Assembly (NCBI GenBank): GCA_013178415.1
Contig: JABLXA010000013.1
Coordinates: forward strand, 1-64,000
Origin: Bacillota bacterium
GTDB lineage: Bacteria > Bacillota > SHA-98 > Ch115
Length of the DNA: 64,000 bases
Direction of reading: 5' to 3'
How positions within the stretch are numbered: the stretch's first letter is position 1; every line of letters starts with the position of its first letter. Below the pieces are notes generated by a model, which did not search any database, was not told the DNA's origin, and saw only the letters and a list, made by a program, of their open reading frames with translations. A program made the position numbers and the translations under genes. Shown here one piece after another: positions 6,723-18,793 of the stretch.

Positions 6723-9700
6723 CTAACGCAGCGCCTCCTTCCCCATCGCCTCCCGTGCCATATTTGTCATACGCACCTGAATTTCATAGAGTAGCTTCTT
6801 CTTTTCCGCTGCTGGAATGCTCTTGTCTGCCAGGACACGGTTTCGCTCATCTCGATACATCTTGAGCAGATCGTTATACACCTTGAAGACTTCATGCCGT
6901 GCAATATTCTTTGGTATAGTCGCATCCTGTCCGCGTTCTAACCGCCGGTTGAATGTGTTCCACTCGCGGTCAAGCCTGGAAAGCTCCTCGTAAAACTGAT
7001 CCAGACTGCGGGGGCTGGATAGGGGCCTCCCCACAAATGCCCTTGCTCCCGGTATAAGCTCCGCAGCCGTCTTTTTCTGGGTAGCTTCGCCCGCGAGCAG
7101 GTCGAGAGTCTCCAGCCCCATCATGCCCAGGCCACCGCTATACGCCCTCACCGCCGCCTCAATGCGTCGAGGCGAGATATTGAAGGCCCTCCCCAGGGCC
7201 TTTGCTGGCGCCGTCGTGTACGGGCCGTACTGCTCGGCAGACTCCAGCAGCTTCTCGCTCTCAGGGACAATCGGTGCGCCGGTCAGCAGGCTCTTGTTGG
7301 CATACTGCTCCACAATCCCGATGAACGCTGTGGGCAGTATCGACGGAGTCACCATATCCCACGCTGACTTGGCGAGATCTTTCATCGCCTCGGGGTCATG
7401 CTCGTCGAGCCATTCCAGGAACCTCTCGGTCAGGCTCCCGAACAATAACCCGGCCTCGTGCGGCTTCGGGATATATATGGCTGTGCCTTCCTCGGGATAG
7501 AAACACCAGTATTGATCCTTGCGCCATCTGGCCTCCTCCTTGTATTCCCGCTTGTCACGGTTGATGAGATATACCAGGAGGCTGATCATCATGAGGAAGG
7601 AACCGCGCGCCAAGACCTTGACCGGAGCGCGCCTGAATTCCCGCCCGAGTCTGTCAATGCCTTGTATCTGCGGGTTCAGGAACCGCCAGGCCATGTTTAA
7701 TTGCCGACCTACCGTGCCCGCCCGCTGGAAGTCGAGAGAAACCTCTCTCGACGCATACGCGGCTTTGAGCTTCGCTTCCCGGCCCGTTTTACCTTCGGTA
7801 TCACGCAGGTACTCAGCCATCCTGGAGACTTCATCTGATATTTCCAGGATCGTTTCGAGGAATGTCAGCGGCAACCGGACGGTCCCTACTACTTTTTCGG
7901 CGAATGTAGTTTTACCTGTCATGCGCATGGCCCGCCGCTCTAGTTCCGGCCTGGACAGGCTGACCATGGCGGCTTGCGCGCCGCCGGCAGCTTCCCATTC
8001 GACGTATTTGTCACTCTTGCCCAGGATGTTCGCCAGCGCCCTAACCGTGTCTACGGGGATTAACCACGGCTTTTGGGCATACAATACCCGAGAGCCTGTA
8101 TCACGAGCTATATTCCGGGCCGCAAACTCAGGCGTGCTGAGAGCGCCTATATGGAGCAGTCTACTCGTAACGGCAAGCAGCCGCGTCACGAAGTCTGCGG
8201 CTTGCACGTCCAGACCCTGGAGTGCCTTATATAGCTCCGGATGGACCTGGTAGAAAACTGCTTCTTTCCCGCGCCGGATCACCAGGATGTTTTCTTTCTG
8301 CTCTTTGAAGCGCGCAAACCTGACCGGCTCAAATACCGTTGCTATCTTCTCCAGATCAGCCAGGTCAAGCTCGGACTCGGGCACACCCGCGTCAATGAGA
8401 TCCTTCTTTAACCGCTCTAGCTCAATCCTGTTTGCTTCGATCGGAGCGGGGATTTTCTCGATGAGCCATCCTGCACCCTTGGCCTCATCCGCAATCTCTG
8501 CGAGAGCCTTGCCGACATACGCGCGTTTGGCTATGTCCATGAAGTAGAAGGTATCCCGGATGTCAGACTGTATCGGATCCCAAATCGGACGTTCGGAACC
8601 TTTATACCGCTTGATGGCCTGTGGCAAGTCCGCAAGGCGTTTCCCGCGTCCTGGCCCACCCTTGTCTCCTGCTAACACCCGGTAGAAGGGGACGTGATGC
8701 TCATTTAATTCGCGCATCTTATCTGCCATGTCGGATGATAACGCCCCGGAATCTACTAGCCAGCCGATGAGGTTGTCCTTGAACTTTTCCCGTTCCTCTG
8801 CGGCCTTGCGGAATTCTAGGCTATCCAGCTCCCTGACGATAGCCTCGGCTTCGTCCTTTGTAATGCCCAGCCCGGAAGGTTTTCCTTGCTCCTCTAGTTC
8901 GACGACACGCCGCGCCACGATGTATTCAACGAATTCATCTATTCTATCTTTGACCGGCTCCAGTATCTTCTTATAGGAGGGGCCTGCTACTTTGAGATCC
9001 GGCGTAACCATGCCATGTTCAAGCATGGCAGATGCCGCTCTCGATGAGGACCTGGCGAGCCTGGCAAGGATATACGGGTTCTTCCGTATCTCCGCGTCGA
9101 ATTCGCTATGCAGTTCCTGCGGCAGCAACACCTGCATGGCTTTATACACAACATGGAGATCGTCGAAGGCCGCCTTATAGAACATCTCTTTTCGGTTAAG
9201 GAAGGTTTCTTCCTCTGGCGCCTTCTTCACGATGTGAGCGCGCATGGTTTCCCTTGCACTTTGGGACGCATATCTGCGATAGAGGGATTGGGCCTCCTTC
9301 AGCTTGCCCAGCATCTCATCGCCAACCCTGTGTTCGAATTCATCCATGAACAAGGGAGCTGCCGTCTTAGCTGCCCTGGGATCTGACAGATACAACCGGA
9401 CGAAATCGGCTGCACCTTCTGTTAGCTGCACCCCTAGGCCAGCCTTTGGATACAGCTTCTCACCTAGCGGTTTCAACTCTGATTTGAATTGCTTCAGATC
9501 ACTCGGTTTGATCCCCAGGATTCCCTGTATATGGTGCCCCAGTTCATGGAATGTCGCCTGGAGATCTCCTGGGGATTTGGTGCGCGCTACCTGCTCACGG
9601 CCCTTGTATTCGCCCCTCGCTTTTTTCTTGATCATGTGCCCGGTCCGCATCGGCACCAGGAATTTCCTCTCGATATAACTGATAATGCTCTGTCTGCCTA

Positions 9701-12700
9701 CAGGGGTCCCCGCTCCTTTACCGGTAGCGGGGCGTGAAGGGGCTGAAGGAGCCGTAGGTTGGGCAGGCATCCCGTGGATTTCCTCCTCGCCCATATCCTC
9801 ACCTGCAGTCTCGCCACCGCCCGTGATCTCCTCCTTTTGCCCTAATCCGAGTTCATCCGCAATGGCGGCGCTGCGCCTCTCCAGATCGGCCAGCTCTTCC
9901 TTGTGTTCAAAGCCCTTGGCAAGTTCCTTTTGCAGCTCTGACAGATTGTGTTTGGCTTTTTCCATCGCTGCGTTGAGGTCAGCAAGGTCTTTTTCCATGT
10001 TCCTGATTACATATTCGACACCTGCCAGGGTTCCTGTGGCCTGATATTCACCTTTCCCGACGATATATAGCTCATTGCCGCGCGCAGATTCGCTCCATCG
10101 GGTTACCAGATCAAACCCGGCTATCCGGCCTATTTTGCCAGGTTTCCCGTTGACAGCCTTCTGTAACGCCTCATCTGCATCTTTCCGGCTGGTATAAGTC
10201 TTGCCTTTGACCTCCATTTTGAATTTGTCCTTGGAGATATCCTCGCGGGTAGCGATGTCCGCCTCTAACGCGGAGATTTCTGTTTCCAGGGATTTGATAT
10301 ATGTCGGCAATCTCCGGGTTACCTGGTCCTCAGCATCGCGTCGATTCTCATAATAGTGGGATTCAAGCATCTTCAGACGGCGTATCTCAGATTGCAGCTC
10401 CATGTATTCTTTGATCTTGGGGTTGCCGGATGCAATCGCCGCCATCTGAGCGTAGCTTAGGGCTTCATCACTGATGTCTTCCATCTCACGAATGCTCGTG
10501 TCACCGCTCATAATCCGGCTGAATGATTGAGCCTTCGTCGCTATTAAATCCCACATGAATGAGTCAAATGATCCCTCTGTGGCGTAGGCGTATACCTGTA
10601 CTTCTTCATTCTCATTGCCCTGGCGCAGGATGCGGCCCTCGCGCTGCTCTATGTCGCACGGCCGCCACGGAGCATCCAGATGGTGTAATGCGACTAGCCT
10701 CTTTTGGACATTTGTCCCCATGCCCATCTTTTGAGTGCTACCAATGAGTATCCTTATGGTGCCAGCATTCACGTCGTTAAATAGCTCTTGTTTGGCTGCG
10801 TCATTCTTCGCTTCCTGTATGAAGGCTATCTCCTCTTTGGGCACGCCTCTAGCGATGAGTTTATTCCGGATATCTTCATAAACATTGAGGAAGCGCGCAT
10901 CGTCATCATCCGCTTGAGATTCCGCTTGAGTTTCTTGCGCCTCGGTATCTGCGGCCCCTCTGGGGGTTGACAGGTCGAGGAAGACTATTTGCGTCAATCG
11001 CTTGTCGGCAGTTTCCCGCCATATTTGCGCTATTCTATCGGCGGCTACAGCGATTTTGCTATGGGGTTCTTCCGGTAAAGATGGATCCACCAGACGCATG
11101 TCAAGAGCAGCCTTGCGACCATCACCGGTTACCTTTAGCGCATTATCTTCATCCGGTTTAACTTCCCCGCGTCGTATGGCTTCCATGCGTTCTACAAGCT
11201 TCTGAATATATGCTTTCAACCGCTCTGAAGCTGGCGCGGACAACATTTTGCGCCCCCCGCCAGCAATCTTGGGTACAGGTAGCTTCAACATTTCCTGCGT
11301 CTGGACATCCGCGAACGAGCGGAACATCATTAGTAATTCGCCTAGATTGTTAAACTTGGCGAACCTATCTGTTTGGCGGTAACCGCTTCCTGTCGGAGAC
11401 ATTTCCCATACAGAGATGACCTCTCCAAACGCTTTTGCCCACGCATCGAAATTGTGTATGCCCTTGGCCTTTAGCTCATCGGGTTGCAAATACCGTTGCA
11501 GGGTATACATTCCAGCCATTGAATTGGCAATTGGCGTGCCGGTCGCGAAAACTACCCCGCGTCCTCCGTTCAGTTTTTGTAGGTAGCGGACCTTCATATA
11601 AAGGTCGAAGGCTTTAGCTGACCCTTCTTTCGACCCTACTCCCTTTACCCGGTTCATGCGAGTGGTAAAGAAGAGATTCTTGAACTCATGGGCTTCATCG
11701 ACAAACAGCGCATCAACTCCGAGATCCTCAAATGGCAATGCGTCTTTGTCACGTTTGATTTTGCTGAGTTTCTTTTCCATCTCTGTCTCAAGCCGCTTTT
11801 TCGCCTTCTCCAGGTTCTTCACATACCCTTTGGAGGACCGTGTTCCAGATTGGACCTCTAGTTCTATTGCCGTTTCTAACTCTCTAATCTGCTCGTTGTA
11901 AAAATCCTCAATTGCCTGGGAGGACATCGGGATCATCCCGAAACTGGAATGGGAGATGATGATCGCATCATAGTCTCCCGTCGCGATCTTACTGAGGAAC
12001 TCTTTGCGATGCGCGGCATCCATATGTTTCGCGTCTGCCACGAGAATGTTCGCGGCGGGGTAAAGCTGCAAGAATTCCTCAGCCGTGCCCTGCACCCTGT
12101 TGTTTGGCACCACCATCATCGACTTCTTGCATATTCCCAGACGCCGCAACTCCATTGCACCTGCGACCATCTCAAAGGTCTTGCCAGCTCCCACTACATG
12201 CGCCAGCAGGCAGTTCCCACCCTGCAGGATACGCCATATGGCATTCTTTTGGTGAGGGCGCAGGGTAATGGCCGGATTCTGACCCGGGAGAGTCAGGTGA
12301 CTGCCATCATACGTTCTCAGGCGTAGATTATTATATTGATCGTTGTATAGTTTCATAAGTCTATTGCGACGGTTTTCATCAGACCAAAGCCATCGCTCGA
12401 ATTCTTCCTCGATGGCGCGCATCTTTTCACGCGCTGCTTCAGTCTCCTTGGGGTTAAAGATCCTATCGCCATCAGAGGTAGTATCGTATATCTCTGGTTT
12501 CTTGTTTTGCAGGATGCACTTTTTGATAATATCGAGACCATCCATCCGGTACGTGCCCCATTTTTGAGTAGCTTCCACCGACCGGTGAGCCCATCTCGAC
12601 GTCTCTTCAACGATCCAATCGCCGGTATTCTGCATGTATCGCACTTTGAAGTTGCTATATGATGTATCGAACAGATATGCCAGGAAATCTTGCATCACAT

Positions 12701-15700
12701 CTTCCGGTATCCAAGGCGCCCCCAGTCTCGCCTTGATTTCCGTGTGTTTTAGGTCAACAGGCTGCACCGCCTTGAGAGCCTCGACATTCTCCTTGAATGA
12801 CGGGTCATTCTGCGCGGCGGCTTCTGCTGCACGCAGCTTCGCCCGAACATCGCCAGAAAGATAATCGTCCGCTGTACGCCAACCATCCTGTGGATCATGG
12901 TATATAACGCCTTTTAGCTCGCGGATCATGTCGGCTACAGTCTTTCCGGAGAGTTTTGACATACGGTCAAGGTCCACGGTGCCAGTTTCATTCAGTGATA
13001 CGACGAGGGCCTCCTGCGCGGTGTCAACATGTTCAACCGGCTTATATCTCTGCAGGGTCCGTACATGAAAGACGTCCGCTTTCTCAGCGGACGCCTGCCG
13101 ACCCTTGGCTTTGTTCGGCGGCCTGTAGTTCTTTTCTAGGGACATTACCAGATGGTAGTCCGGATCGTTGGCGAAGATGCTATTGTTGGCTTTATCATGG
13201 AGATAACCATATTTCTTGACGAAGTTATCGTAAAGCGTATTGAGCGCCTTCATAGATGCTTTGATCGCATTGGGTGAAGCATCTTCCGAGAGTTGGAGGC
13301 GCAAGTGGGTCCTTAGCGCGTCGCGCAATGCCATCATCCCACGCACACGTTTCTCTGCCGTATCAGATAGACCCGCTGGGACTAGCACGTTCCCTTTCTT
13401 TACATGGAGCTTGCCGCCTACGTCCACAAATGCGTCTTCCTTGACATCCCCTGGAGCCGGTATCAGTTCGCGTGGTTCCACTGCTTCCGTGGCCTTGTGG
13501 ACTGGTTTTGTAATGATATTTTCCGGCAACCTGCCAAAAGCCTCGGATAATGCTGCCCCTAGATCGCGCCCATCAGATTCAAGGGCGGCCCGGCCAGGAT
13601 GTAGCTTATCATCCACGATTTTCCCCAGCATCATCTCCGGATGACGCACGAAGTATTCGTTGATACGGAGAGGATCCCCATATTTGCCGCGTACACCCGA
13701 ATCTACAGTTCCTTGCCATGCCTCGCCAGCAGGCGGTGTTCCCGGTTCCCTCTTTTTGAGGATCAGGATATCTGTCGTGACTTCAGTGCCAGCATTTTCT
13801 TTGAAGGCGTTGCCAGGTAATCTGATAGCACCGATAAGGTCTGCCTTCTGCGCGATCAGCTTGCGGGCAAGCCCACTCCGCCCGCTATTCATAGTTCCAG
13901 CGGTGGTGATGGTCATGACTACCCCACCAGGACGCACCTTATCGAGCGATTTGAGGATGAAGTAATCATGAATGTATAGTTTGTATTTGTTGTATTCTGG
14001 GTCATTGACAGAATAGTCGCCAAAGGGAACATTGGAGATCATTACGTCGTAATAGTCGTTCGCTAGGTTCGCTTCCTCAAACCCTTGGACGCGCACGTCG
14101 GATTGAGGGTATAGCTGTTTGGCAATACGCCCTGTGATGGAATCGAGTTCGACCGCTGTAAATCTAGACCTTGATGCCACATCTTCCGGCGCCAGCCCGA
14201 TAAAATGCCCGATGCCTGCTGCGGGTTCCAGAACGCGCCCGCCCTTAAATCCCAAACGCCGTAATCCGCTCCACATGGCTTTTACGACGGTAGGCGAAGT
14301 GTAATGCGCGTTAAGAGTTGAACCTCTTGCGGCTTCATACTCCTCATTACTTAGTAGCTCGCGCAATTCCTTGTATTCATTTGCCCATTCTTCGTTGCGA
14401 TCCCAACTTGTTGGTGGTTGGAATGCCCTTGATAGACCACCCCACCCAACATACTTCACCAGGACCTTCTGTTCCTCTGGCGTAGCTTGTCTGCCTTCGG
14501 ATTCAAGCTGTTTGAGCAAACGAATAGCTTCTACATTGGCACGGTACTTTGTCTTGGCCCCGCCTTCACCGATACGATCCTCATTAGAGATACGATAGTT
14601 TACTCCTCGTTCTCCTCGTCTCTCAGCGGCGGTTCTAATGTCGCTGGGTTTCTGTGGCCCAGGTCCTTCTGTTCCTTCTCCTCCGGCAGGTCGATGTACT
14701 CCTGTATCGCTAGGCTCCGTGCTAGATACGGTTCCACGCCCTGCTGCGTCAGAAGGCTGCACATTTCCGCTGCGTTCTCCTGCGCCGCGTATGCCGCCTT
14801 GTAGAGTCTCCCCGCCTTCTTGAGGTCGCGGTACATTTTCGGCCTGAATTCCTTCCAATGGTCCAGCGCCCTCAGTCCTAACCCGAGGAGCTTCCGCCTG
14901 TACTCCTCCTCGGTCATCTCCTGTGGCATGCTCCTTCACCTCCGATTTGATTATAGCACTAGACGGCTCTGTGGCGGGAGATAGCTCCCTTGGTGGCACC
15001 TGTAGAGTTGGAACAGACCCCTCAGCCTGCGGCACTGGCGCTTGTTGACCTGCCAGGCTATTTGCGAATTCTATACGTTCCGGTGTACGCTTGCCATACC
15101 ACATCTTCTGTTTCGGACTCCACCGGAATCCCAGATGATGGAGCTGACTAATGACGGATGCGTCCGGCTTACTCTGGAAGCGTATCTCGACCCCGTCCTT
15201 TTCCTCATTCTGAGTGACCTGAACGCCCGTTGTTCCATGAGTTGGAGCGACCGAAGCAGGTGCAACTGGGGCCTCATGCGCAGCCGGAGCGGGCGCAGGT
15301 GATGTTTCAGAAATCTCTAGTTCCCTAATCTTCCCAGACGCTTTGAGATCCTTGACATAGCTGTTCCATTCATCGGCGGAGATCGCGCCATCTACTAGTT
15401 TAAGGCGCATACGTCCGGTTTCCTCCGCATCCTGAAGCCTTACGCCTGGGACAGCCGCATTCCCAAGCAGTTGATATAGCTTTGTTTTGACTGGTGAATA
15501 GTCACCACCCTTATACGCCCTCAATTGGTCGATAAACATCTTCTCTTTCGCCGTATATGTCTCTGGTTTCACGGAAGCCTCTGTTTTGATCTCTGGAGCC
15601 TTTGCAATCTGTACCGAAGGTGATTCTGCCTCGGGTATTCTCTCAGGGGTTTGGACGGCCTCCCGGTGCATTACAGAGGCAGACGTAAAGACTGCTGGAG

Positions 15701-18700
15701 GCGTTTCTGCCACCGGAGCTGTAGGTGCTGCATCGCCCTTCTTGGGTTCAATGTTGGTGCCATCGAGCAGATGAATCGTGTGCGGACGGTTCTCCAGACC
15801 GGCGTAGCGTGGCGATATCGTCCCTTTGTCGAGCAGCCGCTCAATCCCTTTGTTAAGGCCATCTATGCCATTCTTATTAAGTGCCTTTTCCGCTTCTCGA
15901 ATAGCCTCTTCTCGAGAAAAAGCGCCTGGTATGATGCGATATCCGGTTATCCCTTCCGAAACGAGCCATTCATCTGGACGTGTCGGATCGTGATGCACAA
16001 AAAATTCATAGCCCTCAAATCCGGGGAAATTGACTTTTTCACCCCTGACTTCGCTATATCTGCGAGTTCTCCCATCGTTATCAATCACCGCAGAGAACAT
16101 CCTATCCGGGAGAACAGGTTCTTTGGGCGCTAAGGTTTTCGGCTCCGGGGCGGCAGTGGCCTCTTGAGTAGGCTCCGGAGAGACAGCAGTTACCTTAGTG
16201 GTTACGGCTGTTTCTGGGGCGTTGATTTCTCCTGCTGTTTCTTGTGGGCGACTCGCTCTTTCGACCTGCGGCACCTCTACCTTGCCCTCTGAAGCTTCCG
16301 GAACTTGCACCGAAGGTGTTTCTACCTTGGGGACTTTTACAGGGGCTTGTTCGGGTACTTTGGCCTTTTCCACCAGCTCAGGATAATCCTTCAGCACCTC
16401 GCGGGAGACGGGCTTGCCTGCGGCAAGGGCCTCCTCGACCGCACGGCGATGCGCTTTTTCCATCAAAGGCCGGAACGTTGCCGTATCAACCATGTAGCGC
16501 AAATCCGGCTCTGTATTCTCACGGGCCTGTTCAATCCACTCCTCCTGCGTCATCTGCCAGGGTTCCTTCTGACCCTCTATTTTGACCTCTGGAGTCTCCG
16601 GAATCTGTACTGAAGGTGTTTCTATCTTCGGCACTTCTACCGGGGCCTGTGTGGCCTCCTGGCGCGTTGGTAGAACCTCTGTCTTAATGGATTCTTCAGC
16701 GCCCGTTTTTACAGGAACCTCTGGGGTTTCTTGCGTTTGGGCCTCATGTGCCACTTGCGGCACTTGAGTTATCTGGGTCTCTTGCGCTCCCGGTTTTGCC
16801 GCTTCCTCTACCCGTGCCTGATGGACTTTAGGAGTGGGAATAGGGGTCTTCGAGACTAATAGACGCCCAATCTGAAATTCATTCCCGGTTACGGGATCTG
16901 CCCCTCTGATTAAACTGGGATCATTGGCGCCCGTGACCTTAAACTGCCTGCCGTCGATGTCGTAGACTATATCTCCTGGCTTGATTGATCTATCAATCTG
17001 CCGCTTCAAGACAGAACCGCGATCAAGGGTAACCTTCTTATGATCCTTGTCCTCAGCAATTAACACATTCGGATCTCTGGCATCAACGACATGATATATG
17101 TTCCGATTCGAATCTATTACAGCGTCACCCGCATTGATCCGGTCAGAGGGGGGATTAACTATTTGTGGCGCTGATAATGCCATTTCATCGGGTGTTCCAG
17201 CCTTGATTACCTCTTTGACCCTTGCTGTCCTGGGCCGTGGCACAGATTCAGGTTGCGCTGTGGGGGCCACGGGTGTTACAGGCTTAGCCGGTTCAATCTC
17301 TATCTTTGTCAGATCCTTGGTCGGGACAAGCCAGGTTTTTCTCTTGCCATCCAATGGCTTATCACTTTTCACTTTGGCGGCAGGAGCCTTATCTCCGCTG
17401 AGAGCCTCTATTGTCCCAGTCACGGTATTGCCTTTATGCTGCCAACTCACTCTATCTCCAGGCTTTAAGCCAATCGCCTGTATTGTCTGCGCGGTCTCGG
17501 CTGTCGAACTGGGAACTGTCTGCGTGCCTTTAGCCGGAACCGTTACAACGGGGGCAACCTGGACAGGGGCAACCTGAGCTGGAGCGGCCTTCTGTTTCTT
17601 GGATGGCTGGACCTGTGGAGCCTGTTGTGTTCCCTGTTGTAGCTGCTTTACGACATTGTTGGCTATTCTACGTGCCTGGAGTTCTTCAGCCACTTCGTTA
17701 GCAACGCCTGTCGCGCCCATACCCATGCCCATCAAAGCGCCGATAACCCCCGCCTCTTTCATGGCTGGATCCCACGCAACCTTCTGGCCTTGCGCCTTGC
17801 GTTGGAATACCTCTTGCGCGACTTCCTCCGCGCCCTCCTGAATGCCGGTGGTCGCGAGACGGCCTGCTCCGCGCATGATGGGATTGAGCTTGCTCAACCC
17901 AGGCACCTTTGCGAACGAAGTTAACAACTCACCTGCGTCGAGAGCGATAAGGCTCAGGTTGTATTTGAATGTCTTATCAGCGGCTTTGTCTGCTTCTTGA
18001 GGCGACATTCCGCGCTGGATCATATCATTATAGGTCCCGCCGGCCTCCATAGCGCTTTCAATCGCCCTGGACATGGCGCCACCAGCGACAGAACCTATAA
18101 TCTCTGATGTAACTGCGCCAGCTCCAGCGGCTGCCGCCGCTTTTGTGCCTAGTTTCATGCCTCCGATACCAACCGGCAGGAGAGCAAGCATAAAGGGTAT
18201 TGACCTTGCGACTGGGCCGGTATAGAAACTGGGATCGAGGAGATCTCGCCAAGTGAAGTCCTTTATCTGCGGCTTGCCGACCTTCTGAATCTCTGCTCCA
18301 ACAGAGATAAGCGTATCACCTAACTGCTTAGCGCCGAGCCACTTGGCTGCACCACCAGCAGATGCGGCAACATCGCCTACGCCTGCTGTGATACTCCGTA
18401 ATATTTCAGTGAGTGGTGGTTCAGCCGGCGCGTTTGCCACCTGGGGCATTCCCTGGTAAAAACTCGGTGAACGTGGGGCTGAACTTTGCACGGAGAATGA
18501 CATTGGCGTAGGTTGCGGTATCGTGGAGGCGGCATATGGAGTGGCATTCACCCTTGGGACCGATGGGGCTGGCGAAGCCGCCTGCATACGATTGATGCCG
18601 CCCATAATTGCGGCTAGATACGGATGATGCGCAGCAAAGCCAGGGTCTATACCCTGGCCCTGCCATTGTTGTTCATATTGGGCCTGTAGAAGGTCCAGCA

Positions 18701-18782
18701 ATTCATCTACAGAGTCCTTCTTCTTTTTGTCTTTGTCCTTCTTTTGGTTCTGCTGAAATAGCAGATCTATAGAAGAGGGCAT
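6723..18782 (-). CDS. Giant polyvalent virion-type protein: methyltransferase, SF2 helicase, metallopeptidase, LPD38-like
   Basis: A single frame of 4019 codons with a strong AGGAGGTG site five bases before its ATG. Residues 1-400 hold charged low-complexity sequence and Ala/Gly-rich hydrophobic stretches (about 190-235) that could contact membranes. Residues 400-1190 are Pro/Val/Glu-rich linkers with small folded islands. Near 1190-1235 is a short domain containing [19 protein letters not shown], seen in other phage antirestriction proteins. A methyltransferase follows (SAM motif [10 protein letters not shown] at 1518, catalytic NVPF at 1584-1587), then an SF2 helicase (GAGKT lysine about 2200, DEAH 2362-2365, [20 protein letters not shown] about 2712) with coiled coils. 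A HELGHH zinc-peptidase motif is at 3079-3084, and an LPD38-like region lies around 3700-3830. The helicase-methyltransferase pair recalls P1 DarB, and giant proteins of this kind occur in Bcep22-like podophages. Inferred role: packaged, injected and protective of phage DNA, possibly self-processed. Confidence 0.88.
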   Translation of the reverse strand: MPSSIDLLFQQNQKKDKDKKKKDSVDELLDLLQAQYEQQWQGQGIDPGFAAHHPYLAAIMGGINRMQAASPAPSVPRVNATPYAASTIPQPTPMSFSVQSSAPRSPSFYQGMPQVANAPAEPPLTEILRSITAGVGDVAASAGGAAKWLGAKQLGDTLISVGAEIQKVGKPQIKDFTWRDLLDPSFYTGPVARSIPFMLALLPVGIGGMKLGTKAAAAAGAGAVTSEIIGSVAGGAMSRAIESAMEAGGTYNDMIQRGMSPQEADKAADKTFKYNLSLIALDAGELLTSFAKVPGLSKLNPIMRGAGRLATTGIQEGAEEVAQEVFQRKAQGQKVAWDPAMKEAGVIGALMGMGMGATGVANEVAEELQARRIANNVVKQLQQGTQQAPQVQPSKKQKAAPAQVAPVQVAPVVTVPAKGTQTVPSSTAETAQTIQAIGLKPGDRVSWQHKGNTVTGTIEALSGDKAPAAKVKSDKPLDGKRKTWLVPTKDLTKIEIEPAKPVTPVAPTAQPESVPRPRTARVKEVIKAGTPDEMALSAPQIVNPPSDRINAGDAVIDSNRNIYHVVDARDPNVLIAEDKDHKKVTLDRGSVLKRQIDRSIKPGDIVYDIDGRQFKVTGANDPSLIRGADPVTGNEFQIGRLLVSKTPIPTPKVHQARVEEAAKPGAQETQITQVPQVAHEAQTQETPEVPVKTGAEESIKTEVLPTRQEATQAPVEVPKIETPSVQIPETPEVKIEGQKEPWQMTQEEWIEQARENTEPDLRYMVDTATFRPLMEKAHRRAVEEALAAGKPVSREVLKDYPELVEKAKVPEQAPVKVPKVETPSVQVPEASEGKVEVPQVERASRPQETAGEINAPETAVTTKVTAVSPEPTQEATAAPEPKTLAPKEPVLPDRMFSAVIDNDGRTRRYSEVRGEKVNFPGFEGYEFFVHHDPTRPDEWLVSEGITGYRIIPGAFSREEAIREAEKALNKNGIDGLNKGIERLLDKGTISPRYAGLENRPHTIHLLDGTNIEPKKGDAAPTAPVAETPPAVFTSASVMHREAVQTPERIPEAESPSVQIAKAPEIKTEASVKPETYTAKEKMFIDQLRAYKGGDYSPVKTKLYQLLGNAAVPGVRLQDAEETGRMRLKLVDGAISADEWNSYVKDLKASGKIRELEISETSPAPAPAAHEAPVAPASVAPTHGTTGVQVTQNEEKDGVEIRFQSKPDASVISQLHHLGFRWSPKQKMWYGKRTPERIEFANSLAGQQAPVPQAEGSVPTLQVPPRELSPATEPSSAIIKSEVKEHATGDDRGGVQAEAPRVRTEGAGPLEGIQAENVPRPQEGGETLQGGIRGAGERSGNVQPSDAAGRGTVSSTEPSDTGVHRPAGGEGTEGPGPQKPSDIRTAAERRGERGVNYRISNEDRIGEGGAKTKYRANVEAIRLLKQLESEGRQATPEEQKVLVKYVGWGGLSRAFQPPTSWDRNEEWANEYKELRELLSNEEYEAARGSTLNAHYTSPTVVKAMWSGLRRLGFKGGRVLEPAAGIGHFIGLAPEDVASRSRFTAVELDSITGRIAKQLYPQSDVRVQGFEEANLANDYYDVMISNVPFGDYSVNDPEYNKYKLYIHDYFILKSLDKVRPGGVVMTITTAGTMNSGRSGLARKLIAQKADLIGAIRLPGNAFKENAGTEVTTDILILKKREPGTPPAGEAWQGTVDSGVRGKYGDPLRINEYFVRHPEMMLGKIVDDKLHPGRAALESDGRDLGAALSEAFGRLPENIITKPVHKATEAVEPRELIPAPGDVKEDAFVDVGGKLHVKKGNVLVPAGLSDTAEKRVRGMMALRDALRTHLRLQLSEDASPNAIKASMKALNTLYDNFVKKYGYLHDKANNSIFANDPDYHLVMSLEKNYRPPNKAKGRQASAEKADVFHVRTLQRYKPVEHVDTAQEALVVSLNETGTVDLDRMSKLSGKTVADMIRELKGVIYHDPQDGWRTADDYLSGDVRAKLRAAEAAAQNDPSFKENVEALKAVQPVDLKHTEIKARLGAPWIPEDVMQDFLAYLFDTSYSNFKVRYMQNTGDWIVEETSRWAHRSVEATQKWGTYRMDGLDIIKKCILQNKKPEIYDTTSDGDRIFNPKETEAAREKMRAIEEEFERWLWSDENRRNRLMKLYNDQYNNLRLRTYDGSHLTLPGQNPAITLRPHQKNAIWRILQGGNCLLAHVVGAGKTFEMVAGAMELRRLGICKKSMMVVPNNRVQGTAEEFLQLYPAANILVADAKHMDAAHRKEFLSKIATGDYDAIIISHSSFGMIPMSSQAIEDFYNEQIRELETAIELEVQSGTRSSKGYVKNLEKAKKRLETEMEKKLSKIKRDKDALPFEDLGVDALFVDEAHEFKNLFFTTRMNRVKGVGSKEGSAKAFDLYMKVRYLQKLNGGRGVVFATGTPIANSMAGMYTLQRYLQPDELKAKGIHNFDAWAKAFGEVISVWEMSPTGSGYRQTDRFAKFNNLGELLMMFRSFADVQTQEMLKLPVPKIAGGGRKMLSAPASERLKAYIQKLVERMEAIRRGEVKPDEDNALKVTGDGRKAALDMRLVDPSLPEEPHSKIAVAADRIAQIWRETADKRLTQIVFLDLSTPRGAADTEAQETQAESQADDDDARFLNVYEDIRNKLIARGVPKEEIAFIQEAKNDAAKQELFNDVNAGTIRILIGSTQKMGMGTNVQKRLVALHHLDAPWRPCDIEQREGRILRQGNENEEVQVYAYATEGSFDSFMWDLIATKAQSFSRIMSGDTSIREMEDISDEALSYAQMAAIASGNPKIKEYMELQSEIRRLKMLESHYYENRRDAEDQVTRRLPTYIKSLETEISALEADIATREDISKDKFKMEVKGKTYTSRKDADEALQKAVNGKPGKIGRIAGFDLVTRWSESARGNELYIVGKGEYQATGTLAGVEYVIRNMEKDLADLNAAMEKAKHNLSELQKELAKGFEHKEELADLERRSAAIADELGLGQKEEITGGGETAGEDMGEEEIHGMPAQPTAPSAPSRPATGKGAGTPVGRQSIISYIERKFLVPMRTGHMIKKKARGEYKGREQVARTKSPGDLQATFHELGHHIQGILGIKPSDLKQFKSELKPLGEKLYPKAGLGVQLTEGAADFVRLYLSDPRAAKTAAPLFMDEFEHRVGDEMLGKLKEAQSLYRRYASQSARETMRAHIVKKAPEEETFLNRKEMFYKAAFDDLHVVYKAMQVLLPQELHSEFDAEIRKNPYILARLARSSSRAASAMLEHGMVTPDLKVAGPSYKKILEPVKDRIDEFVEYIVARRVVELEEQGKPSGLGITKDEAEAIVRELDSLEFRKAAEEREKFKDNLIGWLVDSGALSSDMADKMRELNEHHVPFYRVLAGDKGGPGRGKRLADLPQAIKRYKGSERPIWDPIQSDIRDTFYFMDIAKRAYVGKALAEIADEAKGAGWLIEKIPAPIEANRIELERLKKDLIDAGVPESELDLADLEKIATVFEPVRFARFKEQKENILVIRRGKEAVFYQVHPELYKALQGLDVQAADFVTRLLAVTSRLLHIGALSTPEFAARNIARDTGSRVLYAQKPWLIPVDTVRALANILGKSDKYVEWEAAGGAQAAMVSLSRPELERRAMRMTGKTTFAEKVVGTVRLPLTFLETILEISDEVSRMAEYLRDTEGKTGREAKLKAAYASREVSLDFQRAGTVGRQLNMAWRFLNPQIQGIDRLGREFRRAPVKVLARGSFLMMISLLVYLINRDKREYKEEARWRKDQYWCFYPEEGTAIYIPKPHEAGLLFGSLTERFLEWLDEHDPEAMKDLAKSAWDMVTPSILPTAFIGIVEQYANKSLLTGAPIVPESEKLLESAEQYGPYTTAPAKALGRAFNISPRRIEAAVRAYSGGLGMMGLETLDLLAGEATQKKTAAELIPGARAFVGRPLSSPRSLDQFYEELSRLDREWNTFNRRLERGQDATIPKNIARHEVFKVYNDLLKMYRDERNRVLADKSIPAAEKKKLLYEIQVRMTNMAREAMGKEALR
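14600..14929 (-). CDS. Overprinted small gene embedded in the giant gene
   Basis: A 109-codon frame, same strand as the giant gene but shifted by one base, covering codons 1285-1395 of the latter. The protein is acidic and helical ([60 protein letters not shown]) and has normal protein-like composition. The giant frame over the same bases reads Gly/Arg/Glu/Pro-rich low-complexity sequence. GGAGGTG lies seven bases before the ATG (14937-14943), and an extended -10 TGCTATAAT lies at 14950-14958. Its TAA abuts the point where the recognisable methyltransferase-helicase sequence begins. I recall similar short proteins in other mobile elements but cannot name a function. Confidence 0.6.
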   Translation of the reverse strand: MPQEMTEEEYRRKLLGLGLRALDHWKEFRPKMYRDLKKAGRLYKAAYAAQENAAEMCSLLTQQGVEPYLARSLAIQEYIDLPEEKEQKDLGHRNPATLEPPLRDEENEE

Positions 18783-18793
18783 TGCCGCACCTC

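Noticed and set aside
7519-8253. 244-codon plus-strand frame inside the giant gene, and many similar plus-strand frames from 6723 to 21181
   Set aside because: They are antisense to long, domain-bearing frames, are rich in Ser/Arg/Pro as shadow frames are, and lack ribosome binding sites.
12353-12610. Minus-strand frame of 85 codons inside the giant gene in another phase
   Set aside because: Low-quality composition and no ribosome binding site, unlike the embedded gene at 14600-14929, which has both a site and protein-like sequence.
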